58,341 nucleotides of DNA. Source: Actinacidiphila acidipaludis (GTDB lineage Bacteria; Actinomycetota; Actinomycetes; Streptomycetales; Streptomycetaceae). The translations under genes were made by a program, and so were the position numbers. The stretch is from positions 1-58,341 of the forward strand of contig NZ_JAINZZ010000049.1 in assembly GCF_019890725.1 (NCBI RefSeq), read 5' to 3'. This document shows, one piece after another, positions 47,833 to 56,381 of this stretch (positions are counted from its first letter, which is position 1; every line of letters starts with the position of its first letter). The notes under the pieces are model-generated. The model had not been told where the DNA came from. It saw nothing but the letters and a program-made list of their open reading frames with translations, and did no database searches.

Positions 47833-48465
47833 ATGACCCCGGCAGAGCAGGTCCGTCCGTCCGAGCAGCCCGGACTCCGTGAACGCAAGAAGCGGCAGAC
47901 GCGGGTCGCGCTCAGCCAGGCGGCGATCCGGCTGTGCGTCATGCACGGCTGGGCCGCTGTCACCGTCGAGCAGATCGCCGCCGAGGCCGACGTCTCGGTC
48001 CGCACCTTCCGCAACTACTTCGGCAGCAAGGCGGAGGCGATCGCAGCCGCCCACCTCGAGCGCATGCTCAGCGTCGCCGACGACCTCCTCGCCCGGCCGG
48101 CCGGCGAACCGCTGTGGGACGCGTTGCTGCACGCCGTGCTGGGCCAGTTCTCGCCGTCGCCGGAGTCCTCGTCGCAGAGCGACCGGTGGCGCGCGGGGGT
48201 GCGGCTGATGCTGGCCGAACCCGCCCTGGCCGGCGAGATCGTCAGGACCAATGCCGCGGCGCAGCACGAACTCGCGCGAGCCGTCGCGCGCCGCACCGGA
48301 ACCGACGCCGAACGCGATGTCTACCCCAAGCTCGTGGCGGCCGTCGTCGCGACCGGCACCGGGGTGGCCGTCGAGCACAGCCTGCGTGCCGACGACCCCG
48401 CGCCCCTCGGCACGGTCGTTGCCCAGGTCTTCGAACAGCTCTCCGCTGGTCTGCCCCAACCGTGA
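47833..48465 (+). CDS. TetR-family transcriptional regulator
   Basis: A 210-residue TetR protein. The helix-turn-helix is RKKRQTRVALSQAAIRLCVMHGWAAVTVEQIAAEADVSVRTFRNYFGSKAEA (in parts), residues about 18-66. The C-terminal effector domain has no cysteine and a moderately conserved VRLMLAEPALAGEIVRTN region. The ATG at 47833 is close to the candidate promoter, giving a very short 5' untranslated leader. It is 138 bp upstream of the FAD monooxygenase gene, which it probably controls, in addition to its own expression through the tandem operators. Confidence 0.92.
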   Translation: MTPAEQVRPSEQPGLRERKKRQTRVALSQAAIRLCVMHGWAAVTVEQIAAEADVSVRTFRNYFGSKAEAIAAAHLERMLSVADDLLARPAGEPLWDALLHAVLGQFSPSPESSSQSDRWRAGVRLMLAEPALAGEIVRTNAAAQHELARAVARRTGTDAERDVYPKLVAAVVATGTGVAVEHSLRADDPAPLGTVVAQVFEQLSAGLPQP

Positions 48466-48603
48466 CCGCCGGCCCGCCCGGCCTCTCCCCGTGATCGCAG
48501 CCGGCCCGCGCCCGTCACCGCGGGCCCGGTCCCGTCACCACCGGCACGCGACGACCCGTCCACGCTGCCGTCCGCACCCGTTCGACGCCAAGGAGAACCG
48601 GCC

Positions 48604-50208
48604 ATGACAGCCGACGTGATCATCGTGGGAGGCGGCCCGAACGGGCTGATGCTCGCCTGTGAGCTCAGCCTGGCCGGCGTCCGCCCGATCGTGCTGGAAC
48701 GACTCCACCGACCCAGTGCGGAACCCAAGGCGAACGGCCTGCTCGGACAGGTCGTGCGGATGGTCGACCACCGCGGCCTGCACGAGCCGCTCAGCGGCAG
48801 CCCCGAACCCCCGCGGCCGAACTCGGCCTACTTCATGTTCGCCGCCATGGCCCTCGACCTCGGTCTGCTGGAGGCCAGCCCGGTCCACGGCCTGGCCGTC
48901 CCCCAACAGCGCATCGTCGAGGTCCTGGAGGAACGCGCCCGCGCGCTCGGCGGCGATCTGCGCCGCGGCCACCAGGTGGACGCCGTCAGCCAGGACGAGG
49001 ACGGCGTGACGCTCGACGTCACCGGTCCCGACGGAGAGCGGCGGCTCCGGGCCCGTTACGTGGTCGGCGCCGACGGCGCGCACAGCGTGATCCGCAAGAT
49101 GTCCGGGATCGGCTTCCCCGGCGTCAGTTACGACCGGCGGGTCAACCGGACGGCCCACGCCACGGTCCCGGCCGAGTGGATCGACCCGGTGTCCGGTGCG
49201 CTCACCGTCCCCGGCCACGAACGGCCGGTCCTGCCCTTCCTGCCGCACCGCACCGAGCACGGCGGATTCACCTACGCGCCGTTCCCGGGCCGGCCCGCCC
49301 TGGTCAGTACCACGGAGTGGGACGAGCCGGGGCCCGCGGCAGGCGCCGATCCCGACGGCGGGGCTGTCGCGGACGACCCGGACGGCGCCGTGGCGGAGGA
49401 GCCGATGACGCTGGCCGAGATGGAGTCGAGCATCCATCGGGTCCTGGGCGTCGACGTGCCGCTCGGCCCCCCGGAAGGGCCGGGGCCGTACGTCCTGCGG
49501 CGGCTGAGCGGCGGCAACACCCGGGTCGCCGAACGGTTTCGCGACCGCCGGGTCTTCCTGATCGGCGACGCGGCCCACGTCTACGCCGCCGGCGGCGGCC
49601 CCGGCCTCAACCTCGGCCTGCAGGACGCCGTCAACCTCGGCTGGAAACTCGCCGCCGGACTCCGCGGAACCGCACCGGCGGACCTGCTGGACACCTACGA
49701 CACCGAGCGGCGCCAGGCCGCGCGCCGGATGGTGCTCAACGCCGCCGCGCAGTCCGCCCTCACCGCGCCGGGAAGCGACACCACCTCCCTGCGCGAGCTC
49801 TTCAGCGAGCTGCTCGGTCACCGGGACGTCGTCCAGCACCTCGCCGAGCTCGTCGCCGGCACCGACGTCCGCTACGACATGGGCATCACCGATCCGCATC
49901 CCGCCGTCGGCCGCTTCGCGCCGGAACTGGACGTCGTCACCGGGACGGAGAAGGTCCGGCTCGCCGAACTCGCGCGGGACGGGCGGCCCCTGCTGATCGA
50001 CCTCACCGAGAACCGTTCGCTCGGCCCGGCCTTGGCGGACGCCGCGGCGTCCGTCCACCTCGTCGTCGCCCAGGACGGCCCGGACGACCTCGGCGGCCTC
50101 CTCGTCCGCCCCGACGGCTACGTCGCCTGGGCCTGCGCCTCCACCCGCCCCGGCCCCTCCGACCTCACCGCCCTGCAAGCGGCCGTCCACCGCTGGTTCC
50201 CCCGCTGA
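48604..50208 (+). CDS. FAD-dependent aromatic monooxygenase
   Basis: A 534-residue flavoprotein monooxygenase (rifampicin/polyketide hydroxylase type). FAD motifs are complete: GGGPNGLMLACELSLAGV near the start, ARYVVGADGAHSVIRK around 147-163, and RVFLIGDAAHVYAAGGGPGLNLGLQDAVNLGWKLAAGLRG (in parts) near 310-350. A C-terminal thioredoxin-like region follows (LLIDLTENRSLGPALADAA; GLLVRPDGYVAWA). It hydroxylates an aromatic or antibiotic substrate with NAD(P)H and oxygen. An AAGGAG site precedes the ATG. The upstream TetR suggests inducible detoxification. Confidence 0.92.
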   Translation: MTADVIIVGGGPNGLMLACELSLAGVRPIVLERLHRPSAEPKANGLLGQVVRMVDHRGLHEPLSGSPEPPRPNSAYFMFAAMALDLGLLEASPVHGLAVPQQRIVEVLEERARALGGDLRRGHQVDAVSQDEDGVTLDVTGPDGERRLRARYVVGADGAHSVIRKMSGIGFPGVSYDRRVNRTAHATVPAEWIDPVSGALTVPGHERPVLPFLPHRTEHGGFTYAPFPGRPALVSTTEWDEPGPAAGADPDGGAVADDPDGAVAEEPMTLAEMESSIHRVLGVDVPLGPPEGPGPYVLRRLSGGNTRVAERFRDRRVFLIGDAAHVYAAGGGPGLNLGLQDAVNLGWKLAAGLRGTAPADLLDTYDTERRQAARRMVLNAAAQSALTAPGSDTTSLRELFSELLGHRDVVQHLAELVAGTDVRYDMGITDPHPAVGRFAPELDVVTGTEKVRLAELARDGRPLLIDLTENRSLGPALADAAASVHLVVAQDGPDDLGGLLVRPDGYVAWACASTRPGPSDLTALQAAVHRWFPR

Positions 50209-50216
50209 CAGCGCCA

Positions 50217-50774
50217 CTACGCCAGCGGGCGGCCGCCACGTCCCGTTCTCCGGACGCCTCGTGGCGAGAACGTCATGGGGCCCACCCAGCCGCTGTGGAT
50301 CAGGGCGATCTGCGAGGGGAGCGGGGTCACGGGGTCGACCGCCCTTCCCCGGGCCCAGTTGGCGAGCAGCCCTTCGGTGGTGTCCACGGCCGACACGACC
50401 ATGGTCACCTTCAGGGCTCCGTCGGCCCAGGTGTGCCACAGCGCCCAGCCCTCCGGCCGCGGCTCGACGCCCAGGCGCGCGCACACCTCCGCATAACCCT
50501 GCTCCGAACCGGCCGGCATGACGCCGGGCCTCAGTACACAGGCTCCGACGAGCCGCACCGGGGGCCGGTCCGGGTCCAGGCAGCCGTCGCCGTCGAAGTG
50601 GTACCTGCGAAGGGCCCGCGTGAGCGCGGCGACGCTGCGCCGCAGAGGCGACGTGTCGTCCGCGCCGTCCGGGGCGCCCGGCCACCCCGCGTTCGCGGCC
50701 TCCACGGCGACCCGTTCGGCGAGGCGCTCGATCTCCCGGAGGTAGTCCGTCTCGCTCAGTTCTGGTGAGGCCAT
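50217..50774 (-). CDS. Hypothetical protein
   Basis: A 185-residue soluble protein. It starts MASPELSETDYLREIERLAERVAVEA, contains LTRALRRYHFDGDGCLDPDRPPVRL, LWHTWADGALKVTMVVSAVDTTEG and ALIHSGWVGPMTFSP, and has no signal peptide or membrane segment. I do not recognise the family. The ATG at 50774 is preferred because the frame upstream (to 50981) is arginine-rich and overlaps the neighbouring hydrolase gene's coding strand. It is convergent with the FAD monooxygenase, 8 bp apart, with no obvious terminator between. Confidence 0.75.
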   Translation of the reverse strand: MASPELSETDYLREIERLAERVAVEAANAGWPGAPDGADDTSPLRRSVAALTRALRRYHFDGDGCLDPDRPPVRLVGACVLRPGVMPAGSEQGYAEVCARLGVEPRPEGWALWHTWADGALKVTMVVSAVDTTEGLLANWARGRAVDPVTPLPSQIALIHSGWVGPMTFSPRGVRRTGRGGRPLA

Positions 50775-50818
50775 GGGGCCGAGCTTCCCAGGGAGTCCCG
50801 GGGCGCCGACAGCGCTTT

Positions 50819-51745
50819 TCACTCCGCCGCGGCGAGGTGCTGCGTGAAGAACTCGGCGAGGGTCTCCACCGCGGGGTCGACGTACTGCTTGCGGTCGTAG
50901 AGGTCGACGTGGCTGGCGCCCTCGATCCAGTGGAGCCGCTTCGGGCCCGTGGCGCGCTGCAACGCCTCGACACTCATCCACGAGGTGACGGCACGGGTGC
51001 CGGCGATCATCAGCAGAGGGCGCGGGCCGATCAGCGGGACGGAGGCGAAGGCGTCGAAGGTCGCCATCTTGTCGATGCTCGGCCAGGTGAAGAAGCCGGC
51101 CGCGCGGGGGTGCTGGGCACGCGGGGTCCGGTAGTAGTCGAAGCCCTCGACCGCGTGCTCGCCGCCCAGCTCGCCGGCCTGCTCGGCGGTCTCCGGGAAG
51201 AGCGTGAGAACCGGCGGCCGCTCGCCCCGCGCCTCGGCGGTACGGGCCTGGGCCGCGGCGGCCAGCATGGCGCCGAAGACGGCCGGATCCTGCGTCCCGT
51301 CCGCACCCAGGCGGAACTGCCGGGCGACGTCGACGGCACTGACCGTGCCCACCGCCTTGATGCGCAGGTCGCTCGCCGTGGCCGGGAGCACGTACCCGCC
51401 CGAGGCGCAGATGCCGAGGGCGCCGATACGCTCCGCGTCGACCTCGCTGCGGGTGGTGAGGTACGAGACGGCGGCCTTGATGTCCTCGACCCGGTGGGCC
51501 GGGTCCTCCAGGCCTCGCGGCTCACCGCCGCTCTCGCCCTGGTAGGCCGCGTCGAACGCCAACGTGACGAAGCCCCGCTCGGCCAGGAGGCTCGCGTACA
51601 GGCCCGCGGTCTGTTCCTTCACGCTGGTGCCGGGATGCCCGACGACGACGGCCGGGCGGGGGCCGGCCGCCGCGGTGTCGGGGAGGTAGAGGTGGCCGGC
51701 GAGGGTGATGCCGGCGCTGTCGAAGGTGATGGCGGTCTTCGTCAC
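50819..51745 (-). CDS. Alpha/beta hydrolase (dienelactone hydrolase-like)
   Basis: A 308-residue alpha/beta hydrolase. The GTG at 51745 starts MTKTAITFDSAGITLAGHLYLP. The sequence has VGHPGTSVKEQTAGLYASLLAERG, FDAAYQGESGGEPRG, and the nucleophile elbow LGICASGGY, followed by acid Asp and His (MIAGTRAVTSW; EGASHVDLYDRKQYVD). The family acts on esters or lactones of unknown identity. GGAG lies 8 bp before the GTG. It is divergent from an MmyB-type regulator (193 bp apart), the usual arrangement for such regulators, so it is probably its target. Confidence 0.87.
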   Translation of the reverse strand: MTKTAITFDSAGITLAGHLYLPDTAAAGPRPAVVVGHPGTSVKEQTAGLYASLLAERGFVTLAFDAAYQGESGGEPRGLEDPAHRVEDIKAAVSYLTTRSEVDAERIGALGICASGGYVLPATASDLRIKAVGTVSAVDVARQFRLGADGTQDPAVFGAMLAAAAQARTAEARGERPPVLTLFPETAEQAGELGGEHAVEGFDYYRTPRAQHPRAAGFFTWPSIDKMATFDAFASVPLIGPRPLLMIAGTRAVTSWMSVEALQRATGPKRLHWIEGASHVDLYDRKQYVDPAVETLAEFFTQHLAAAE

Positions 51746-51937
51746 GGGAATGCTCCGTTTCGGTGCGATGTCCGGGTGCCGCGCCGTCGCGGCGGGCTCC
51801 GGGCCGGGCGCTGTGCCGGGCTTGACTCCACCGTCCGCCGGTTCGCCGACCGGGAAAAGCCGCACGTTTCTGCCTGGGAAGGATCCTGCCCCCTCACACG
51901 CCCCGGTCCGGCGGGAGATCGGCAGCACAATGGACGC

Positions 51938-52831
51938 ATGGTCTCCGCACGTGATCCCGGCGCCCTCGGCGCGTTCCTCAAGGCCCGCCGAGCCCAGCTG
52001 GCGCCGGCGGACCTCGGCCTGCCCGAGACGGAGACCCATCGCAAGGTCGCCGGTCTGCGCCGCGAGGAGGTCGCCCAGGTCGCGGCGATCAGCGTCGACT
52101 ACTACACGCGGCTGGAGCAGGGCCGCGTCAAGGCCTCCGCCTCGGTGCTCGCGACCCTCGCGCGTGCGCTGCGCCTCGACGAGGACCAGCAGCGGTACCT
52201 GTACGAACTCGCCGGCAAGGCCGACGCCCGGCCGCGCCGGCGGCGGCCCCCGCAGCGGGTCAGGCCCGCCATGAAACGCCTCCTCGACCAGCTCACGCAG
52301 ACCCCCGCGATCGTTCTGGGCAAGCGCATGGACGTCGTGGAGTGGAACGCCGCCGCGGCTGCCCTGTACGTCGACTTCGCCCAGGTCCCGGCGCACCGCC
52401 GCAACTACGTGCGCCTGCTGTTCACCGACCCCGTCATGCGCGGGATGCACCGGCAGTGGGAGCACGACGCCCGGGACGCCGTCGCCGCGTTGCGCATGGA
52501 GGCCGCCGCCGATCCCGACGACCCGGAGCTCGCCCGTCTTGTCGGCGAACTCGCCGTGCAGGACACGGACTTCCGCGTCTGGTGGGCCGAACACCGCGTC
52601 AACACCGCCAGTTACGGGACCAAGCACTACACGCACCGGGTGGTCGGCGACCTCACACTGGACTGCGACACCTGGGCCAGCCCCGACGGCTCCGGCCAGC
52701 GGCTGATGGTCCTCACCGCCGAGCCCGGCAGCCCCTCGCACGACGCCCTGCGCATCCTCGCCTCCTGGACGGCCGCGGACCCGGCGGCCGGGCAGTCCGG
52801 CCGGGGCCTGGTCGACGACCGGAAACCCTGA
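51938..52831 (+). CDS. Helix-turn-helix regulator with MmyB-like domain
   Basis: A 297-residue relative of the regulator at 1520-2443. It has the HTH (GAFLKARRAQLAPADLGLPE; RREEVAQVAAISVDYYTRLEQG), then the MmyB-like domain (AIVLGKRMDVVEWNAAAAALY; HRRNYVRLLFTDPVMRGMHRQWE; VGELAVQDTDFRVWWAEHRV; MVLTAEPGSPSHDALRIL). It probably senses a small molecule and controls the divergent hydrolase. The ATG at 51938 begins the HTH; no strong ribosome site is visible. Confidence 0.9.
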   Translation: MVSARDPGALGAFLKARRAQLAPADLGLPETETHRKVAGLRREEVAQVAAISVDYYTRLEQGRVKASASVLATLARALRLDEDQQRYLYELAGKADARPRRRRPPQRVRPAMKRLLDQLTQTPAIVLGKRMDVVEWNAAAAALYVDFAQVPAHRRNYVRLLFTDPVMRGMHRQWEHDARDAVAALRMEAAADPDDPELARLVGELAVQDTDFRVWWAEHRVNTASYGTKHYTHRVVGDLTLDCDTWASPDGSGQRLMVLTAEPGSPSHDALRILASWTAADPAAGQSGRGLVDDRKP

Positions 52832-52963
52832 CGGCCTCGCACCGCCACGCCTCACCCCCGAGCGCCGGGGCCGCCGGTTTGTGACATCCCGCCACGGTGG
52901 TGTTCATCACGCACACCCTGTGTCACACGGGCCGGAGCCCCAGCGTCTCCATGTCGTCACGAC

Positions 52964-52979
52964 GCTGAACGCGTTCAGC
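52964..52979. promoter_or_regulatory. Perfect 16-bp palindrome upstream of the FAD oxidase
   Basis: GCTGAACGCGTTCAGC is a perfect 16-bp palindrome with its right edge 31 bp upstream of the GTG at 53011. Its TGAACGCGTTCA core is typical of TetR- or LacI-type operators. No such regulator gene is next to it. Confidence 0.65.
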
Positions 52980-53010
52980 ACCATGATCGGCAGTGTGTGG
53001 AAGGAACGTT

Positions 53011-54360
53011 GTGAGCTCTCCGCTGGAAAACCTGCAACACCTTCGCCGTGGCTTCAACGGCGACATCATCGAACCGGGCCTCCCCGAATACGAGGGCGCG
53101 AGCCGCACGGTCCTGGCGGCGGGGAGCCCCGCCTTCGTCCTGCGGCCCAAGAGCGCCGCCGACGTCCAGGCGGCGGTCAGGTTCGCCGCGGGCACGGGAC
53201 TGCCGCTCGCCGTGCGCGGCGGCGGCCACGGCTTCCCGGGTTTCGGCACCAACGACGGCGGTGTGGTGATCGATCTGCGCGCGCTCGCGGGCGTGGAGGT
53301 CGTCGACGCCGAACACCACCGCGTCCGCATCGGCGGCGGCGCCACCTGGGGCGAGGTCGCCACCGCGCTGGCCCCGCACGGGCTGGGCATCTCCTCGGGC
53401 GACACCAAGGGCGTCGGCGTCGGCGGCCTGACGCTCAGCGGCGGCATCGGCTGGAAGGTCAGGAAGTACGGCCTGGCGCTGGACAACCTGCTGGCCGTGG
53501 AGGTGGTCACCGCCGACGGGTCACTGCTGAACGCGAGCGCCGACGAGAACCCGGAGCTCTTCTGGGCGGTGCGCGGCGGCGGCGGCAACCTCGGCATCGT
53601 CACCGCCTTCGAGTTCCGGGCGCACCCGACCACGGACGTCTTCCACGGCACGGTCTCCTTCCCCGGGGCGGAGGCGGCCACCGTGCTCCAGGGCTGGGCG
53701 GAGTACCTGCGCACCGCGCCCGAGGAACTCACCTCCGTCGTGGACTTCGCCAACCCGTTCGCCGGCGGCCCCGACGCACCGGTCGAGGTGCGGGTCACCT
53801 TCGACGGCGACGACCCGGAGCGCGCCGCGCTGGCGATCGACCCGATCCGGCGGCTCGGCACGGTGAACGCCGACGGAGTCGCGCTGGTGCCCTACGCCGC
53901 GACACTCGTGGACGGCCTTGTCCCGCCGCCCGGCATCGGGCTCGTCACCCGCAGCGCGTTCGTCGACCAGGAGTCGGTGTCCGCGGCGCTGCGGGTCCTC
54001 GCCGAGATCGGGGCGGCGCAGGGATCGCCGATCCTGTCGGTGCGGAGCCTGGGCGGCGCGGTGTCGCGGGTGCCCGCCGACGCCACCGCCTACGCCCATC
54101 GCCAGGCCGAGTTGATGATCGTCACCACCATCGGCGGCCCTCCGCCGGTCCTCGCGGCCGCGCGCCCGGTGCTGGACGCACACTGGGCCCGGCTCGCACC
54201 GCACGTCAACGGCGCCTACGCCAACTTCCTCTCGTCCGTGGCCGACGAGGACGTCGCCTCCGTCTACCCGGCCGAGACCCGCAAGCGGCTGGCCGCCGTC
54301 AAGTCCCAGTACGACCCGGGCAACCTGTTCACCGGCAACCACAACGTGCGCCCCCAGTAA
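53011..54360 (+). CDS. FAD-binding oxidoreductase, berberine-bridge-enzyme-like
   Basis: A 449-residue FAD-dependent oxidase with PCMH and BBE domains. FAD attachment is likely through His73 in RGGGHGFPGFG. The second covalent site seen in bicovalent members (GLxCDN) is KYGLALDN here, with Leu, so attachment is single. The BBE C-terminus contains YANFLSSVADEDVASVYPAETRKRLAAVKSQYDPGNLF (in parts), including the terminal NLF signature. It oxidises a sugar or aromatic alcohol or amine; the substrate is unknown. GGAAGGAA precedes the GTG by 6 bp. No secretion signal is seen. Confidence 0.92.
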   Translation: MSSPLENLQHLRRGFNGDIIEPGLPEYEGASRTVLAAGSPAFVLRPKSAADVQAAVRFAAGTGLPLAVRGGGHGFPGFGTNDGGVVIDLRALAGVEVVDAEHHRVRIGGGATWGEVATALAPHGLGISSGDTKGVGVGGLTLSGGIGWKVRKYGLALDNLLAVEVVTADGSLLNASADENPELFWAVRGGGGNLGIVTAFEFRAHPTTDVFHGTVSFPGAEAATVLQGWAEYLRTAPEELTSVVDFANPFAGGPDAPVEVRVTFDGDDPERAALAIDPIRRLGTVNADGVALVPYAATLVDGLVPPPGIGLVTRSAFVDQESVSAALRVLAEIGAAQGSPILSVRSLGGAVSRVPADATAYAHRQAELMIVTTIGGPPPVLAAARPVLDAHWARLAPHVNGAYANFLSSVADEDVASVYPAETRKRLAAVKSQYDPGNLFTGNHNVRPQ

Positions 54361-54515
54361 CGATGTGACAGCCCGTCATGACGGCGGTTCCGGGTCCCGC
54401 AACACGGCCCGGAACCGCCGTTGTCGTCACCGCGGCGGCTGCCCGACGTCTCCGCTTCATCCACGCCACCCCGGGCGATCACGCGCCGATCACCGGACGG
54501 CGGAACCTTTCCGCC

Positions 54516-55391
54516 ATGGCCATCACACTGCGGGCTCGCCGCTCGCTCACCGCCTCCGCGGTGGGCGTCGCCGCGTCGCTCACCGTCTCCCTCGCCGTCC
54601 TGGTCCCGGCGACGCCGGCCGCCGCCGACGCCGACGCGGTGCCGACCTACGAGGTGAAGATCGACCTCACGACGGCGGCGCTCGACGCCTCGCACAACCC
54701 CATCGCGGCCGTGAAGGCGGCCTTCGGCATCACCGGCTCGGCCAAGGCACGCTCCTACGAGTACTTCGACACCTCCGCCCAGGACCTCGACGCCGAGGGC
54801 TGGGACGTCCGGCTGCGCCACAAGTCCGGCTCGGATTTCGAGGAGAGCTACAAGAAGCGCTTCCCGGTGACCGGCGGCGACATCGACGCGGCGCTCGACG
54901 AGGCCAACGCCGAGGGCTTCGACAGCAGCGACACCAATGACGACGCCGAGGTCGACTGGGGCTACGCCAAGCAGACCCTGAGCTTCAGCAACGAGAAGAG
55001 CCACAGCGGCAGCGGTTACTCGGGCACATCGATGCCGTCCGCCTCCACCGGCCGTTCCTGGCTGGTCAACGAGATCCCCGGCAAGCTCGACGACTGGCTG
55101 GGCAAGAACTGGGGCTCGGACACCCTGGGGGCGTCCGGCGCCCACGGTCCGGTGACCTCGCAGGTCTGGTCGGGGGCCTGGGAGTCCTCCGACGACGCGA
55201 GCATCGAGGTGCTGCCGGTCAAGAACGCAGCCGGGACCGGCACCGACTACGTCGTCGAACTGTCGTTCAAGACCGACACGTACGCCGACGCCGCGCAACT
55301 CCACACGGACGCCATCGCGACCGCCGACGCACACGGCTGGCTGTACCACGGCGACATCCTGAAGACCCAGCTCATCCTCGACCGCTACTGA
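54516..55391 (+). CDS. Secreted CYTH-like (triphosphate tunnel) fold protein
   Basis: A 291-residue exported protein. The Sec signal peptide (LTASAVGVAASLTVSLAVLV, cleavage after PAAADA) precedes a domain that resembles CYTH: TYEVKIDLTTAAL, ARSYEYFDTSAQDLDAEGWDVRLRHKSG, ESYKKRF. The EXEXK signature is reduced to YEVK, so the first acidic residue is missing. CYTH proteins are normally cytoplasmic triphosphatases or adenylate cyclases; export is unusual, and the enzymatic activity cannot be assumed. The C-terminal half (TGTDYVVELSFKTDTYADAA) may complete the tunnel. Confidence 0.75.
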   Translation: MAITLRARRSLTASAVGVAASLTVSLAVLVPATPAAADADAVPTYEVKIDLTTAALDASHNPIAAVKAAFGITGSAKARSYEYFDTSAQDLDAEGWDVRLRHKSGSDFEESYKKRFPVTGGDIDAALDEANAEGFDSSDTNDDAEVDWGYAKQTLSFSNEKSHSGSGYSGTSMPSASTGRSWLVNEIPGKLDDWLGKNWGSDTLGASGAHGPVTSQVWSGAWESSDDASIEVLPVKNAAGTGTDYVVELSFKTDTYADAAQLHTDAIATADAHGWLYHGDILKTQLILDRY

Positions 55392-55413
55392 GCGGCGGGA
55401 CCGAAGCCGTGAC

Positions 55414-55455
55414 GGCTTCCTGACGGGACGGCGAACGGGGGCTCGTCAGGAAGCC
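55414..55455. terminator. Bidirectional terminator
   Basis: GGCTTCCTGACG at 55414-55425 pairs perfectly with CGTCAGGAAGCC at 55444-55455 across an 18-nt loop, between the convergent CYTH-like and NmrA-type genes. Confidence 0.8.
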
Positions 55456-55457
55456 GG

Positions 55458-56294
55458 TCACTCGGCGGCGGGAGGGGTGAACTCGCCGGCGTGGACGCGG
55501 CACCACTGCTCGAAGGTGCGGGGCGCCCGGCCGGTGACCTCCTCGACCGTGGGCAGGACCTGCGACTCGTCCAGGGTGCCGTCGGCGTAGAAGCTGAAGA
55601 ACGCGTCGACGTAGGGCGCCGGCATGGCCGCCTCCATGTCGCGGCGCGCCTCGGCGTCCGTCAGGCCCACACAGCACAGGTCCCGGCCGAGCACCCGGCC
55701 GAGAACGGCGACCTGCTCCTCGGGCAGCAGGGGCTCCGGCCCGGTGACGGCGTGGACGGCACCCTCATGGCCGTCGTCCAGCAGGGCCCGCGCCGCGACC
55801 GCGGCGATGTCGTACGGGTCCACCGACGCGGTTCGCACCGTGGGGAACGGCACCCGCACCTCGTCGCCCGCGGACAGCTGGGGCCGCCAGCGCAGCGCGT
55901 TGGACATGAAGGCGCCGCAGCGGAGGAACGTCCAGGCCAGTCCGGACGCGCGCACGGCCTGCTCGGACTCGATCATGTATCGGGCGACGGCGTTGCCGAG
56001 GTCGCCGCCGGCCGCGGCGCCCCCGGACAGCAGCACCACCCGCCGGACGCCCGCCCGTGCGGCCAGCGCGAGGGTGCCGGCCAGGTCCTCGTAGCCGGGC
56101 AGCAGGAACATCCCACGGACACCCGCCAGCGCGTCCGTGAGCGTGTCCGGGCGGTTCAGGTCGCCCACGGCCGTCTCCGCGCCGGGGATCTCCCGCGGCG
56201 TGCGGACCAGCGCCCGCACCGGCCGCCCCTCGGCGGCCAGCGCCGCGACGAGCTCCCAGCCCACGTTGCCGGTCGCTCCGGTCACCAGATACAT
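55458..56294 (-). CDS. NmrA-type NAD(P)-binding protein
   Basis: A 278-residue atypical short-chain reductase. It starts MYLVTGATGNVGWELVAALA (GxxGxxG loop), has VRALVRTP, VVLLSGG, and LRCGAFMSNALRWRPQL. The final residues ELSV-type EVTGRAPRTFEQWCRVHAGEF end the fold as in NmrA-like quinone reductases and epimerases. It is likely an NAD(P)H-dependent oxidoreductase or redox sensor; no clear substrate. GGGGAGAG precedes the ATG at 56294; a longer reading to 56330 is rejected. Confidence 0.9.
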   Translation of the reverse strand: MYLVTGATGNVGWELVAALAAEGRPVRALVRTPREIPGAETAVGDLNRPDTLTDALAGVRGMFLLPGYEDLAGTLALAARAGVRRVVLLSGGAAAGGDLGNAVARYMIESEQAVRASGLAWTFLRCGAFMSNALRWRPQLSAGDEVRVPFPTVRTASVDPYDIAAVAARALLDDGHEGAVHAVTGPEPLLPEEQVAVLGRVLGRDLCCVGLTDAEARRDMEAAMPAPYVDAFFSFYADGTLDESQVLPTVEEVTGRAPRTFEQWCRVHAGEFTPPAAE

Positions 56295-56381
56295 GGCTCT
56301 CCCCGTTCCTGACGAGTCGTCGTTCACCATAACGGCGACGACGCCCGCTCCGGGGACCCGACCGCCGGGACGATCCGGTGG

